Assembly (NCBI RefSeq): GCF_009690905.1
Contig: NZ_VOSW01000006.1
Span: 105,982 to 153,033 of the forward strand
Source: Paraburkholderia madseniana
GTDB taxonomy: Bacteria > Pseudomonadota > Gammaproteobacteria > Burkholderiales > Burkholderiaceae
Reading direction: 5' to 3'
Length of the DNA: 47,052 bases
Under the pieces are notes generated by a model. It saw only the letters and a program-made list of their open reading frames with translations. It made no database searches and was not told the origin of the DNA. A program made the translations under genes and the position numbers. Below, piece after piece: positions 18,358 through 26,761 of the stretch. The number at the start of each line of letters is the position of its first letter. Within the stretch, counting starts at the first letter, position 1.

Positions 18358-18462
18358 GTGTCCGAAAGAGATGTACGAATGTTACCAGGTGTCCGATACG
18401 TATACAAGCAGAGATTCGGACACGCGAATCTAGGCTGTCCAAATGCGCTCCATTTTGGACAC
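18358..18462. promoter_or_regulatory. candidate res site for the resolvase
   Basis: Three clusters of the half-site GTGTCCGA or its complement: one at 18358-18365; an inverted pair GTGTCCGA (18389-18396) and TCGGACAC (18416-18423); and an inverted pair TGTCCAAA (18436-18443) and TTTTGGACA (18453-18461). The TGTC...GACA architecture in several subsites beside a serine resolvase gene matches known res sites. The region also separates the divergent resolvase and OLD-like genes, so their promoters probably overlap it and resolvase binding could autoregulate. Confidence 0.6.
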
Positions 18463-18565
18463 CTTCCGGTACCGACCAACGGTAACGAGGGGTTCCAACG
18501 TCCTTTTGCGTATCATGTGAGCTTTCCTGCTACAGACCAAATCACATTAGCAACGGGCACAATCG

Positions 18566-20323
18566 ATGGACATCACCTCAGTCATGACGGTCGCAGAACC
18601 CACGCCTACTGAAGAGTTTAGTTTTCGACTGACGGCGTTGAAGTTCAACGATGGGACCAGCCTTCAGATCGGCGAAGACGATTTAGTGGTAATTGTCGGT
18701 GGCAACAACACCGGCAAGAGCCGCACCCTGAAGGACATACGTGCGTACTTCTCGACTGATATGTTCGGAAATGCCGAATACGAAGGACTGGTTGTGCGTT
18801 CAGTTGAAAATACGCATACGACCAACCTGCAAGCGGTCGAATCATGGCTGCTATCCGAAGACGCGATTACCGATGTTCCCGGAGCGTCTCCGCAACAACC
18901 GACCCGTGGTTCGCGGCATCCCCGGAGCACGGCGCTGAGTTGGTTCGCAAGTAACGTAGTATGGCGGAAGAAGATACTCGGCGCACATTGCATCGAACTG
19001 TTAGACACAGAGACGCGCCTCAATATAGCCAATCCAGCCACAGCCATTAGTTTTTCTCGCGGCGACGCAATCTCAAATCCGATCCAACAGCTTTATCGAG
19101 ACGATGATTTAGAGAAGGAAATCTCCAATTACTTTCACGAAGCCTTCAACATGGATGTCGTCGTGAATCGCGGCGATGGCGGAGCCATTCCGCTTCACTG
19201 CGGCAACCGACCTGTCCCGCATGAAGGCGAAGACCGCGTGTCAAATGGCTATTTGGAAAGGCTCGTTAAGCTACCGCTGGCGCACGAACAAGGTGATGGG
19301 ATGCGTAGCTTTCTCGGGTGCCTGTTGCGCGTATTTGTATGGAAGCCGTTCGTGACCTTGCTGGATGAACCCGAGGCATTTCTTCATCCGCCTCAGGCTC
19401 GATACCTTGGCGCATTGCTGGCGAACAAGAAGCCGAAAGGCCGTCAAGTCATCGTCTCGACGCACAGCGGCGATTTTCTTCGCGGCGTTTTGGACGCAAA
19501 TTCGAAAAACGTAAAGATAGTAAGACTCACCCGCGAGGGCAACTCGAACCACGCGATTGAACTCAGCAGCACCGACCTCAATACGTTGTGGAGTGACCCG
19601 CTTTTGCGACACTCGAACCTGCTTGACGGGGTATTTCACGACGGAGTAGTGCTTTGCGAGGCCGACACTGATTGCCAGTTTTACTCGGCAGTGCTGGAAT
19701 CGCTGGTGCGTAATCAACCTAAAGTCCGGCGGCCACACGTACTCTTTGCGCACGTCGGGGGGAAAGATCGCTTCCGCACAATTGTTCCAGCCCTCCGGTG
19801 TCTTGGCGTACCTGTTCGAGTAGTTGCTGACTTTGACATCCTCTCTTCGGACCACCCATTGCGAGGCATCGTTGAGGGTCTTGGCGGCGATTGGGTCCGG
19901 GTTGAGAAAGACTTCAACATACTGCACGCTGCGATGAAAGGTCAGAAAAAGGAGCTTTCCAAAGCAGATGTCGAGAAAGAGATCGCGGATGTCCTTGCGC
20001 AAGCCAAAGAAGTTATCTCCGAAGCCGACGCTGAAAAAATTCGCAATGTTGTAAAACGCGGTTCTCCATGGGCGCTCGCCAAGCTCTCCGGCAAATCGTT
20101 CGTCCCGGCAGGAGATGCGACCAAAGCGTATCAACGACTGCACGCATACCTTTTCCAAATCGGGATTCGTGTCGTAGAAGTCGGCGAGATGGAATGCTTC
20201 TGCAAGTCGATTGGCGGCCATGGAACGAAATGGGTCAATGAGGCAATGAAGCGAGATTTAGCTACGGACCCGGAGCTTCGTGATGCGCGCGATTTCGTTG
20301 CAGGCATCTGGCCCATCGGTTGA
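18566..20323 (+). CDS. OLD-like ATPase with C-terminal TOPRIM nuclease
   Basis: A 585-residue protein of the OLD/overcoming-lysogenization-defect type. It has an ABC-like AAA domain with Walker A at about residues 44-52 (VGGNNTGKS) and Walker B/signature at about 262-275 (FVTLLDEPEAFLHP), followed by a conserved STHSGDFLRGVLD switch. The C-terminal TOPRIM domain has the acidic motifs VVLCEADTDCQFY (about 361-373) and VVADFDILS (about 419-427). Such proteins are ATP-regulated DNA nucleases and feature in anti-phage systems (OLD, Gabija GajA, PARIS AriA/AriB). Here it heads a plus-strand cluster with Mrr and HNH nucleases. The start ATG has a weak Shine-Dalgarno; an ATG 18 bases later is an alternative. 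Confidence 0.88.
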   Translation: MDITSVMTVAEPTPTEEFSFRLTALKFNDGTSLQIGEDDLVVIVGGNNTGKSRTLKDIRAYFSTDMFGNAEYEGLVVRSVENTHTTNLQAVESWLLSEDAITDVPGASPQQPTRGSRHPRSTALSWFASNVVWRKKILGAHCIELLDTETRLNIANPATAISFSRGDAISNPIQQLYRDDDLEKEISNYFHEAFNMDVVVNRGDGGAIPLHCGNRPVPHEGEDRVSNGYLERLVKLPLAHEQGDGMRSFLGCLLRVFVWKPFVTLLDEPEAFLHPPQARYLGALLANKKPKGRQVIVSTHSGDFLRGVLDANSKNVKIVRLTREGNSNHAIELSSTDLNTLWSDPLLRHSNLLDGVFHDGVVLCEADTDCQFYSAVLESLVRNQPKVRRPHVLFAHVGGKDRFRTIVPALRCLGVPVRVVADFDILSSDHPLRGIVEGLGGDWVRVEKDFNILHAAMKGQKKELSKADVEKEIADVLAQAKEVISEADAEKIRNVVKRGSPWALAKLSGKSFVPAGDATKAYQRLHAYLFQIGIRVVEVGEMECFCKSIGGHGTKWVNEAMKRDLATDPELRDARDFVAGIWPIG

Positions 20324-20372
20324 ACGACTCAGTTGATCGACTGCCCCCTTTGCAAGCGAGCGAATTACCGCC

Positions 20373-21311
20373 ATGCCGATACCCGATTACCAAACCCTGA
20401 TGCTGCCCGTCCTTCGTGCTGTTGCCGATGGTCAGGAACATCGTTTTCGCAGCATAGTCGAGAAGCTCGCCGACGAATACCAGCTTACCGATGAAGAACG
20501 GAACACGCTTCTCCCAAGTGGCACTGCACCGTTATTTGACAATCGGGTGGGCTGGGCGCGAACGTACCTGAAACAAGCGGGCGTGGTTGAGTCCAAAAAG
20601 CGCGGCTACTTCAATATCACTGAACGCGGTAAAGCCTTGCTTGCGCAAGGTCCCGCCCGAATTGATAACAGCACACTGGATCGATACCCGGAATTCGCGA
20701 CATTCCGGCAGAAGAAGACCGGTGACGCGCAAGCCACGGTAACGCCGGTGTCGCAGCCCGGCGTTACCGCGCCTGAAATTGACGGATCAACGCCCGAAGA
20801 ATCGTTCGCACAGGCATACCAGCGATTACGGGCCAATCTCGAAGCCGAGTTGCTAGACCAAGTCAAATCTGCGACACCTAGCTTCTTCGAAAGATTAGTG
20901 ATCGACCTGCTGGTCGCGATGGGCTACGGCGGTTCTCGGCAAGATGCGGGAAGCGTCATCGGGCGAAGCGGCGACGGCGGCATCGACGGAACGATCAAGG
21001 AAGATAAACTTGGCTTGGATGTTATCTACGTGCAAGCTAAGAAGTGGGAAGGTGCGGTTGGGCGCCCTGAAATCCAGAAATTTGCCGGGGCGCTGCAAGG
21101 ACAGCGAGCGAACAAAGGCGTTTTCATCACTACGTCCACGTTCACCCGCGAAGCGAAAGAGTACGCGGGCGTCATCGCGTCAAAGATCATCCTTGTGGAT
21201 GGCGATCAATTGGTCAAGCTTATGGTAGACCACAATGTCGGCGTTTCGACGGTCAGCACCTTCCAGGTGAAGAAGGTCGATTCCGATTACTTCGAAGGTG
21301 ACGCCTTGTGA
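20373..21311 (+). CDS. mrr: Mrr-family restriction endonuclease
   Basis: Type IV (modification-dependent) restriction endonuclease of 312 residues. The N-terminal winged-helix Mrr_N domain is visible at about 1-95 (DYQTLMLPVLRAVADGQEH ... GYFNITERGKALL). The C-terminal PD-(D/E)xK domain has GYGGSRQDAG, the catalytic Asp in GRSGDGGIDG (about residue 200) and the QxK motif VIYVQAKKW (about 217-225). All catalytic residues are retained. It begins 49 bases after the OLD-like gene on the same strand, consistent with one transcript. Known Mrr enzymes cut methylated DNA; the specificity here is unknown. Confidence 0.93.
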   Translation: MPIPDYQTLMLPVLRAVADGQEHRFRSIVEKLADEYQLTDEERNTLLPSGTAPLFDNRVGWARTYLKQAGVVESKKRGYFNITERGKALLAQGPARIDNSTLDRYPEFATFRQKKTGDAQATVTPVSQPGVTAPEIDGSTPEESFAQAYQRLRANLEAELLDQVKSATPSFFERLVIDLLVAMGYGGSRQDAGSVIGRSGDGGIDGTIKEDKLGLDVIYVQAKKWEGAVGRPEIQKFAGALQGQRANKGVFITTSTFTREAKEYAGVIASKIILVDGDQLVKLMVDHNVGVSTVSTFQVKKVDSDYFEGDAL

Positions 21312-21383
21312 CCAACTGCCGACCGGTCGCTCGCGCAATTCGCTAACGCATTCTCGGCATCTACGACGAAGAAGAAAAAATCA

Positions 21384-22415
21384 ATGAGCAATCCACGCGC
21401 ATGGTCCCTACTCGCCGTTGACGGCGCCCGACAATACGGCGGAAACACTGGCTATCAGGACGATCCGTCTCAGGTCTATCGATATGACAGTTTCGTCGCC
21501 AACCATCAACAGGTCGCCAAGGACGACGTGGTCATCATCCGTTCACCATCGGGGGTGCTTGGTGTCGCGCAGATCACCGGTATTGAACTCGGAAAGGGCG
21601 AGAAGGAGCGACAGCGTTGTCCAATCTGTGGAGTCAGCGACATCAAGCGACGGACGACAATCGAACCGCCGTGGGTCTGCCGAAACCGACATGAGTTCTC
21701 AGAACCAGTACGCGAGACGGTAACGGTCGATACGTTCGCGGCGCACTACGGTGAAACGTTCCGGTCAGCGCCGCCCGGTCTGACGCTGGATCGGTTGGCT
21801 GCCGCGGTAGTTCGCCCCAATGACCAAATGTCGATTAAAGAAATCGACTTGGCGCGGATCGAACCCTGGTTACGAGATGACCCCGATTGCAACGCGTTAG
21901 TGAAAAAATTCGTCATCGGCATCGACATCGATACCGTGAGCACCGCTACGAACGACGATCCTCCGCACTCAGTCATCGAAGCGCGGAGACGAGTGCTTCG
22001 GGAATTGAATCAGAGACGTGGGCAGGCGAAGTTTCGAAATCGGCTTATTGCCCGGTACGGTGCCGCCTGTCAGATAAGTCGTTGTGCTTTTCCGGGACTG
22101 GTGGAAGCCGCTCACATCCGGCCATACGCCGAGACGAATGACAACGGAGCGCACAACGGACTGCTACTTAGAAGTGACCTGCACACCCTCTTCGATCTCG
22201 ATCTGTTGGCAATCGATCCGTCAACCCTGACCGTCAAGTTGCATCCCGACGTGTGTGCAGCGGGCTACGAAGCATTCGCCGGCACGCCCCTTTTCCTGAA
22301 CGGCACGTCTGGCCCCGATCTGGCCGCGCTATCCGACCGATGGGAGTCTTTTCTACTGCGGCAAGCCCCCGAAGATGCATCTAGCCAATCGGTACCAGTG
22401 GCCATCCCTGTTTGA
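21384..22415 (+). CDS. HNH endonuclease with N-terminal reader-like domain
   Basis: A 343-residue protein. The C-terminal HNH_2-type nuclease domain has ligands CQISRCAF, the catalytic EAAHIRPYAE (about 242-251), the Asn in GAHNGLLL and a final His in DLHTLFDLDLLAID. The N-terminal 90 residues (SLLAVDGARQYGGNTGYQDD ... VVIIRSPSGVLGVAQI) look like a beta-barrel PUA/EVE-type reader, followed by a zinc ribbon CPIC ... CRNRHEF. Reader plus HNH is the layout of modification-dependent type IV restriction enzymes. The reader assignment is my inference from pattern. It lies 72 bases after mrr. Confidence 0.85.
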   Translation: MSNPRAWSLLAVDGARQYGGNTGYQDDPSQVYRYDSFVANHQQVAKDDVVIIRSPSGVLGVAQITGIELGKGEKERQRCPICGVSDIKRRTTIEPPWVCRNRHEFSEPVRETVTVDTFAAHYGETFRSAPPGLTLDRLAAAVVRPNDQMSIKEIDLARIEPWLRDDPDCNALVKKFVIGIDIDTVSTATNDDPPHSVIEARRRVLRELNQRRGQAKFRNRLIARYGAACQISRCAFPGLVEAAHIRPYAETNDNGAHNGLLLRSDLHTLFDLDLLAIDPSTLTVKLHPDVCAAGYEAFAGTPLFLNGTSGPDLAALSDRWESFLLRQAPEDASSQSVPVAIPV

Positions 22416-22571
22416 GTAGTTCTCGTGATCCGGTTCGGTTAAGGCCGGAAGATCGCGCTTTCCGAACCGGAACCCTACAGGTTCGCTTACGGCACACCCT
22501 ATTGACCCTGCGAACCGGAACTGCGCGCCGTTGTATTCTTCAGCTTCTACGAATTGATGGGGGAGATTCGC

Positions 22572-23168
22572 GTGGCGGGGACGAAGCTGATAGCAGCACG
22601 GAAAGAACTGGCATTCGCCAAAACGGCGCTTGACAACCTGAAGGTCGCGAGCGGGCCGGACGACGAAGACACTCACTGGAAGGAGTTCATTGGCAGGCTT
22701 ACCCGATTCTGGAACAAGACGGAATCCGCACTCAAGGGCGATCCCAAGTTCTATAACTCACCCCATGTGAAACGGGTGAAAGCCGCGTTGAAATCGGACG
22801 AGTTGATACGTTACTTATCTCAGGCACGCCATGCAGACGAACACCGGCACGATGACACCACGGGCGTGATGCCGGGCGGCTTCGAGAACGTGTCCACTAC
22901 AGATAGTAGCTTTCGCGTTCGGAATCCGAGGATCACGATCGGCGGCGTGACCGTCGATGTCCCCCCGCCACCCGGTTATCGCAGACGAACAGTCAGGGCA
23001 GAGTTGCGCTTGAGAGCGGTGAAGAATCGGGAACAAACATACGATGTGCCGCGCTTACATGCTGGTCAAGACATCTCACTGGCGACGATCCAGATTTATG
23101 GCGAATTGGGGTTGGCGTTCTATAAGTCGATATTGGATGGTTTGGAACGAGATGGCTGGGACAGTTAA
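22572..23168 (+). CDS. HEPN-like protein of unknown function
   Basis: A 198-residue soluble protein. GTG at 22572 is preceded by GGGGGAGA at ideal spacing, which favours it over the TTG/ATG 15-18 bases upstream. The N-terminal half is helical (KLIAARKELAFAKTALDNLK, RLTRFWNKTESALK). It carries RHADEH (about residues 86-91) at the end of the helix SDELIRYLSQA, matching the R-x4-H motif of HEPN ribonucleases. The C-terminal half is beta-rich with PPPPGYRRRTVRAELRLRAV. HEPN proteins are common toxins and RNases in defence systems, but a motif match alone is weak evidence of activity. It is the last plus-strand gene of the nuclease cluster, 156 bases after the HNH gene. Confidence 0.6.
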   Translation: MAGTKLIAARKELAFAKTALDNLKVASGPDDEDTHWKEFIGRLTRFWNKTESALKGDPKFYNSPHVKRVKAALKSDELIRYLSQARHADEHRHDDTTGVMPGGFENVSTTDSSFRVRNPRITIGGVTVDVPPPPGYRRRTVRAELRLRAVKNREQTYDVPRLHAGQDISLATIQIYGELGLAFYKSILDGLERDGWDS

Positions 23169-23514
23169 TCGCATCACTCGTATCGTCAAAGAGAAGCGGA
23201 AGCCGTCCCTGTTACGGCGATACCGTGAGTCAATGCTCGGCATCTGGACCACGCAGCACCAATCGAACGTAATGTATTGCGCCCTTCGGTCGCGCCGCTT
23301 CGCGGTGAACAGGCGTGACCAACAGCACAGAAAAACGGACAGGACGGGCGCAACCATTTCTGTTAGGCCACAGAAGAAGAAAAATTATTTTCTATCCGCA
23401 CCTATGGACGACGGGCACCCCTTTATAGGGGTGTGTCCTTGTCCGTCCTGATTAGGTCAACGACCAGATCGAAGGACAACTGGTTATTTTTGCCTGTCCG
23501 ATTGTCCGCCGAAA
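23169..23514. other. intergenic region with TGTCC repeats and a hairpin
   Basis: A 346-base convergent gap between the HEPN-like gene and the primase-helicase gene. It contains repeated TGTCC/GGACA elements (ACGGACAGGACGG near 23334, TGTCCTTGTCCGTCC near 23432, TGTCCGATTGTCCGCC near 23494) and a hairpin CACCCCT-TTAT-AGGGGTG near 23418. The hairpin may be a bidirectional terminator, although no clear T-run follows. No gene is supported here. Confidence 0.45.
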
Positions 23515-25506
23515 TCACTTCGCCCAAACGTAGTCGCCGTGGCTTCCGACAAGATTGGCCTCGTTCACCAACTGGTCAAAGGCACGATCAAACGCCCGGC
23601 GGTTGGCATCGTCGGTCGTACCTGCGCTGATGCCAGCACTGATTGATTCGTCTTTCCACTTCTCTTTCGGAACCACCAGTCCCGGAGCGCCAATGCCAAC
23701 GGCCTTCTTCAATTCATCGCTTGGAACCAAACCACAGGCATCCGTCATTCTTTTCAGTACAGATAGGCACGTAATTGACGGTGCACGCAGTTTCACACCG
23801 GCAGCGTTCTTCGATGGCGTATCGAGCATAACAAGGGCAGCAGACGAAATATTCCCGTCAAGCGGTACGCGCTCGATCCGAAACTGACGATCTTCGCCTT
23901 CTTCACCTTCTTTGTTCTTTTTGCAGACCAAAGCACGGGCATCGCCCTTCCGGTCCACGCGATATTCATAGTCCACTGCGCCAGTGAGGCCGGATGCACC
24001 ACGCAACCGATCTCTGTCACCGTTCCCTGAGTGATGGACGATGACGACCGATGCATTGAAAGGAAGGCGCAGGTGAGTATCAAGCAGATTCATGAGAAGC
24101 CCCATGTCCCGATTGCTGTTCTCGTCCGCGTTGCCGATGTTCCGCGCCAGTGTATCAATGACGATCATTCGCGGCGGATTATTCGGGGATGCGACCTTCG
24201 CAATCTCAGCAGCAAGCCACTTCACACTTTCGTCACTAGACAGCGGGATCGGAGCCTGCCATAGGTACAGCGGTGCTGTCTGCAACGACACGTTGTTCTT
24301 CGTCTGCCATGCCGTCAGCCGTCGTCCAAAGCCCTTCTGACCTTCACCGACGATGTAGAAAACGGCACCCGGCTCGACATCTTGACCATGCCAGTCAGTG
24401 CCGGTCACAATACAGCACGACCAGTCAATTGCAACGAAACTTTTGCCGCTGCCCGATGCACCGAACAGCATGCAGGACGTGCCTTGTTCCATGACGCCGT
24501 CGATCAGCCATTCAACGGTGTGCGTTTCGGCCATCGCATCGGCAGCGCGAACGAAACCACCAGTACGGACCGCAGCTTCAATTTGTTTCGTTGCGTTCTT
24601 GCCGGTCAGCGCCTTGGCGATGGTCATCTGGCCATAGGTCAGGCCGTCAGCCGTATGTGATTTGTCCCACTTCTCAGGCCGGAATAGCTCCGACACCCTA
24701 AACAGACGGTCCAGAGTCTCGCCGTCCTGCGTCGCACCGGCCAGCATGTTTGCCAGTGCGAGGTCTGCTTCGGACTGACTTGGGTAGTCGGAGAAATCAC
24801 CGTAATCAAACAGTTTGCGGAAACGTTGGCCGTTACCGGCTTGAGCCGCATTCGCCAGAATGACTGCGTCATCCACTAATTTGGTGACGCCACCATCGGT
24901 AACGGTGGGCAGCTTCGCAGCCGCGGCCGTAGATTTACGGAAATGCGTCTCGTACAGCCAGTCAAGGGCTTCTGCCTGATGGACGATGCCAGCCGCGTTG
25001 CTTAACTCATGACCGGTGACGGTGAAGTAGCGACTGCTGCCTTCACGGTAGCATTCGATATTCTTGTGCTCAGTGCCCTTGCCGGATCGCGGAAATGTCC
25101 CGAGGGTAAGTATATGAAGACCGTCACCGCTCGGTGACTTCTCCATGTATGCATCACCGAAACGCTCGACGATCTCGGCGGCCAGTGGTGTGACTTCGCC
25201 GGATTCGTCGAGAACGTGGTCAAGATCAATGCCGACCAGATCATCACGAAGAACGATACCGACGCCGTCGAAACTACCATCGAGATATGCGCGATGAACT
25301 TTATCGAACGTCGTCCACGTATCTGGATCGTTCGTGCGTGCAAACTGGCCATCGGATTGCCGTGGTGGCTTCGTCCAGCGTTCACTTTCACTGTCATAGT
25401 GCCATTGCCACAGCACCCAATGCGGGGACTCTTTCAGCGATGACGGGATACCATCGAAGTTGACAGGAAGAGCTTCTGGCTTTTGTTGGAGAAGAAGCGC
25501 CGCCAT
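23515..25506 (-). CDS. bifunctional primase-polymerase / RecA-fold helicase
   Basis: A 663-residue replication protein. The N-terminal prim-pol (AEP) domain shows WVLWQWHYD, the catalytic DxD in LVGIDLDHV (D94, D96) and KSPSGDGLHI. A central linker leads to a RepA/DnaB-like ATPase with Walker A GASGSGKS (about 345-353), Walker B MIVIDTLARN (about 446-455) and VVIVHHSGNGDRDRLRGASG. This is the replicase layout of small plasmids, phage satellites and integrative elements. The ATG at 25506 overlaps the preceding gene's TGA by one base (TGATG), so translation is coupled. It implies the island can replicate after excision. Confidence 0.9.
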   Translation of the reverse strand: MAALLLQQKPEALPVNFDGIPSSLKESPHWVLWQWHYDSESERWTKPPRQSDGQFARTNDPDTWTTFDKVHRAYLDGSFDGVGIVLRDDLVGIDLDHVLDESGEVTPLAAEIVERFGDAYMEKSPSGDGLHILTLGTFPRSGKGTEHKNIECYREGSSRYFTVTGHELSNAAGIVHQAEALDWLYETHFRKSTAAAAKLPTVTDGGVTKLVDDAVILANAAQAGNGQRFRKLFDYGDFSDYPSQSEADLALANMLAGATQDGETLDRLFRVSELFRPEKWDKSHTADGLTYGQMTIAKALTGKNATKQIEAAVRTGGFVRAADAMAETHTVEWLIDGVMEQGTSCMLFGASGSGKSFVAIDWSCCIVTGTDWHGQDVEPGAVFYIVGEGQKGFGRRLTAWQTKNNVSLQTAPLYLWQAPIPLSSDESVKWLAAEIAKVASPNNPPRMIVIDTLARNIGNADENSNRDMGLLMNLLDTHLRLPFNASVVIVHHSGNGDRDRLRGASGLTGAVDYEYRVDRKGDARALVCKKNKEGEEGEDRQFRIERVPLDGNISSAALVMLDTPSKNAAGVKLRAPSITCLSVLKRMTDACGLVPSDELKKAVGIGAPGLVVPKEKWKDESISAGISAGTTDDANRRAFDRAFDQLVNEANLVGSHGDYVWAK

Positions 25507-26246
25507 CACTGCATACCCCAACTTTCGGATGACTTCGGGGCTTGACGTTCGAGAAAGTCCGGCAGCCAGTCATGCGCGCGGCCACCTTGGGATTTTGCTA
25601 CGAACTCACCTACCAGCGAACTGGGACAAGACGGAAACTGAATTCGCTGATCCCATGAAGCGTAGGCCGGATGGATGATTCCACTCAACCGGCAGAACCG
25701 AGTCGCAAAATTCATCGCGACCACCTTGAAATACTGTTTGGGTACTGGCGTGCGAAGTGCAACGATCAACTGATAGCTTCCGGTCGGCTGCTCCGACACG
25801 CTGTGGTTGTGGGTGCTATACAAGAAGGATGCAAGACCACCAACGCAGGCGAGAATGTCTTCGGCTTGCGTGCAACCTCGGACCTTCTCGAACTTGAATG
25901 CGAGAAAGCTGCATTCTCGCGCGTCGTATTCGTGAAAATGACGATGCCTGAACGTGAACGGCGAAAATGTCGCGCCGTCGTTCTTCGCTCTGATCTCTGG
26001 TGTGCGGCATCGCATCGCCAATTCTTGGAAGGATTCAGTCGTGCGTTCCGCTACCTTCGTGGTCCGGTTTCTGAACCATGAATACGTCACTGCCGAACCG
26101 AACTGATCGTCGGCGCGATGAAATACGTAAAAACCTTTCGCGGTGGGAGCGCGCGTTGAAAGTTGGGTCGTTGCTTGTCGCTGAGTTGTTTGTTGGTTTT
26201 GATGTTTCAGGTTCATTTTGGAGGTACTGCGTCTATACGTCAGCAT
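25506..26246 (-). CDS. degenerate AEP primase-like protein
   Basis: A 246-residue protein directly upstream of and coupled to the primase-helicase. Residues 112-210 follow the pattern of archaeo-eukaryotic primases of integrative elements: SFLAFKFEK, then ASFLYSTHNHSVSEQ with the conserved STxSH-like motif, YQLIVALRTPVPKQYF, and WDQRIQFPSCPSS. The position that normally holds the metal-binding DxD reads FKFE, so polymerase activity is probably lost. The first 40 residues are Gln/Thr-rich and probably disordered. The ATG at 26246 has GAAGG seven bases ahead. It may act as an accessory or initiator protein. The family placement is pattern-based. Confidence 0.65.
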   Translation of the reverse strand: MLTYRRSTSKMNLKHQNQQTTQRQATTQLSTRAPTAKGFYVFHRADDQFGSAVTYSWFRNRTTKVAERTTESFQELAMRCRTPEIRAKNDGATFSPFTFRHRHFHEYDARECSFLAFKFEKVRGCTQAEDILACVGGLASFLYSTHNHSVSEQPTGSYQLIVALRTPVPKQYFKVVAMNFATRFCRLSGIIHPAYASWDQRIQFPSCPSSLVGEFVAKSQGGRAHDWLPDFLERQAPKSSESWGMQ

Positions 26247-26567
26247 TCCAAGCCTTCGGTCTTACCGCGCACTCATCGACGAGAACGTCGCATGCGCTAC
26301 GGGAAAACCTTAAAACGCTTGAAAGCCGAATCTTTTGCCAAGGACGTTCCCGGACATCGCTTCGCGCAGACGGCAAAGCACAACCAAGGTTCGCGCAAAC
26401 GCGACACCGGCTAAGTCAGGGAACTGCTAAGGGAAATTCATATAGACGCGCAACCTAGACGCAGTTGCGGCGTTGCAAGCGTTCGGCATAACTAGCGAAC
26501 GTCACTCAGTAGAAGACTTCTTAGGATGTTCAACATCCGGTGAACAATTCGCTCACTGAAGAAGCCC

Positions 26568-26597
26568 ACTATAGCAAAAAAGTGGCGTCATTGTCCA
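26568..26597 (-). promoter_or_regulatory. candidate promoter of the primase operon
   Basis: On the minus strand TGGACA (26592-26597), an 18-base spacer and TATAGT (26568-26573) resemble a sigma-70 promoter facing the primase genes. That implies a leader of about 315 bases. A small palindrome GGATGT-TCA-ACATCC lies just downstream (26524-26538) and could be an operator. No further gene is supported between 26247 and 26761. Confidence 0.4.
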
Positions 26598-26761
26598 CCA
26601 AAACGGTTGACAGCGTGCGTCTTGTGTCGTACCGCGCCAACACTTCACTGATCCTCCAATCAAATATCGTTACGCAAAGCTTTCATCTGTTCGTACTGCT
26701 ACGTTCTACCGATTGAAGGAAGCCGTTGTTGCGCAGTGATGGGCGATGGTAGAAATCCGGC

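Noticed and set aside
18566..20323. Gabija or PARIS as a named system
   Set aside because: No UvrD-like GajB helicase lies next to the OLD-like gene, and the TOPRIM is fused rather than a separate AriB. The named systems cannot be claimed.
26292..26414. A basic 40-residue open frame (MRYGKTLKRLKAESFAKDVP)
   Set aside because: It lies in the leader of the opposite-strand primase operon, with no clear ribosome binding site and no recognisable similarity.
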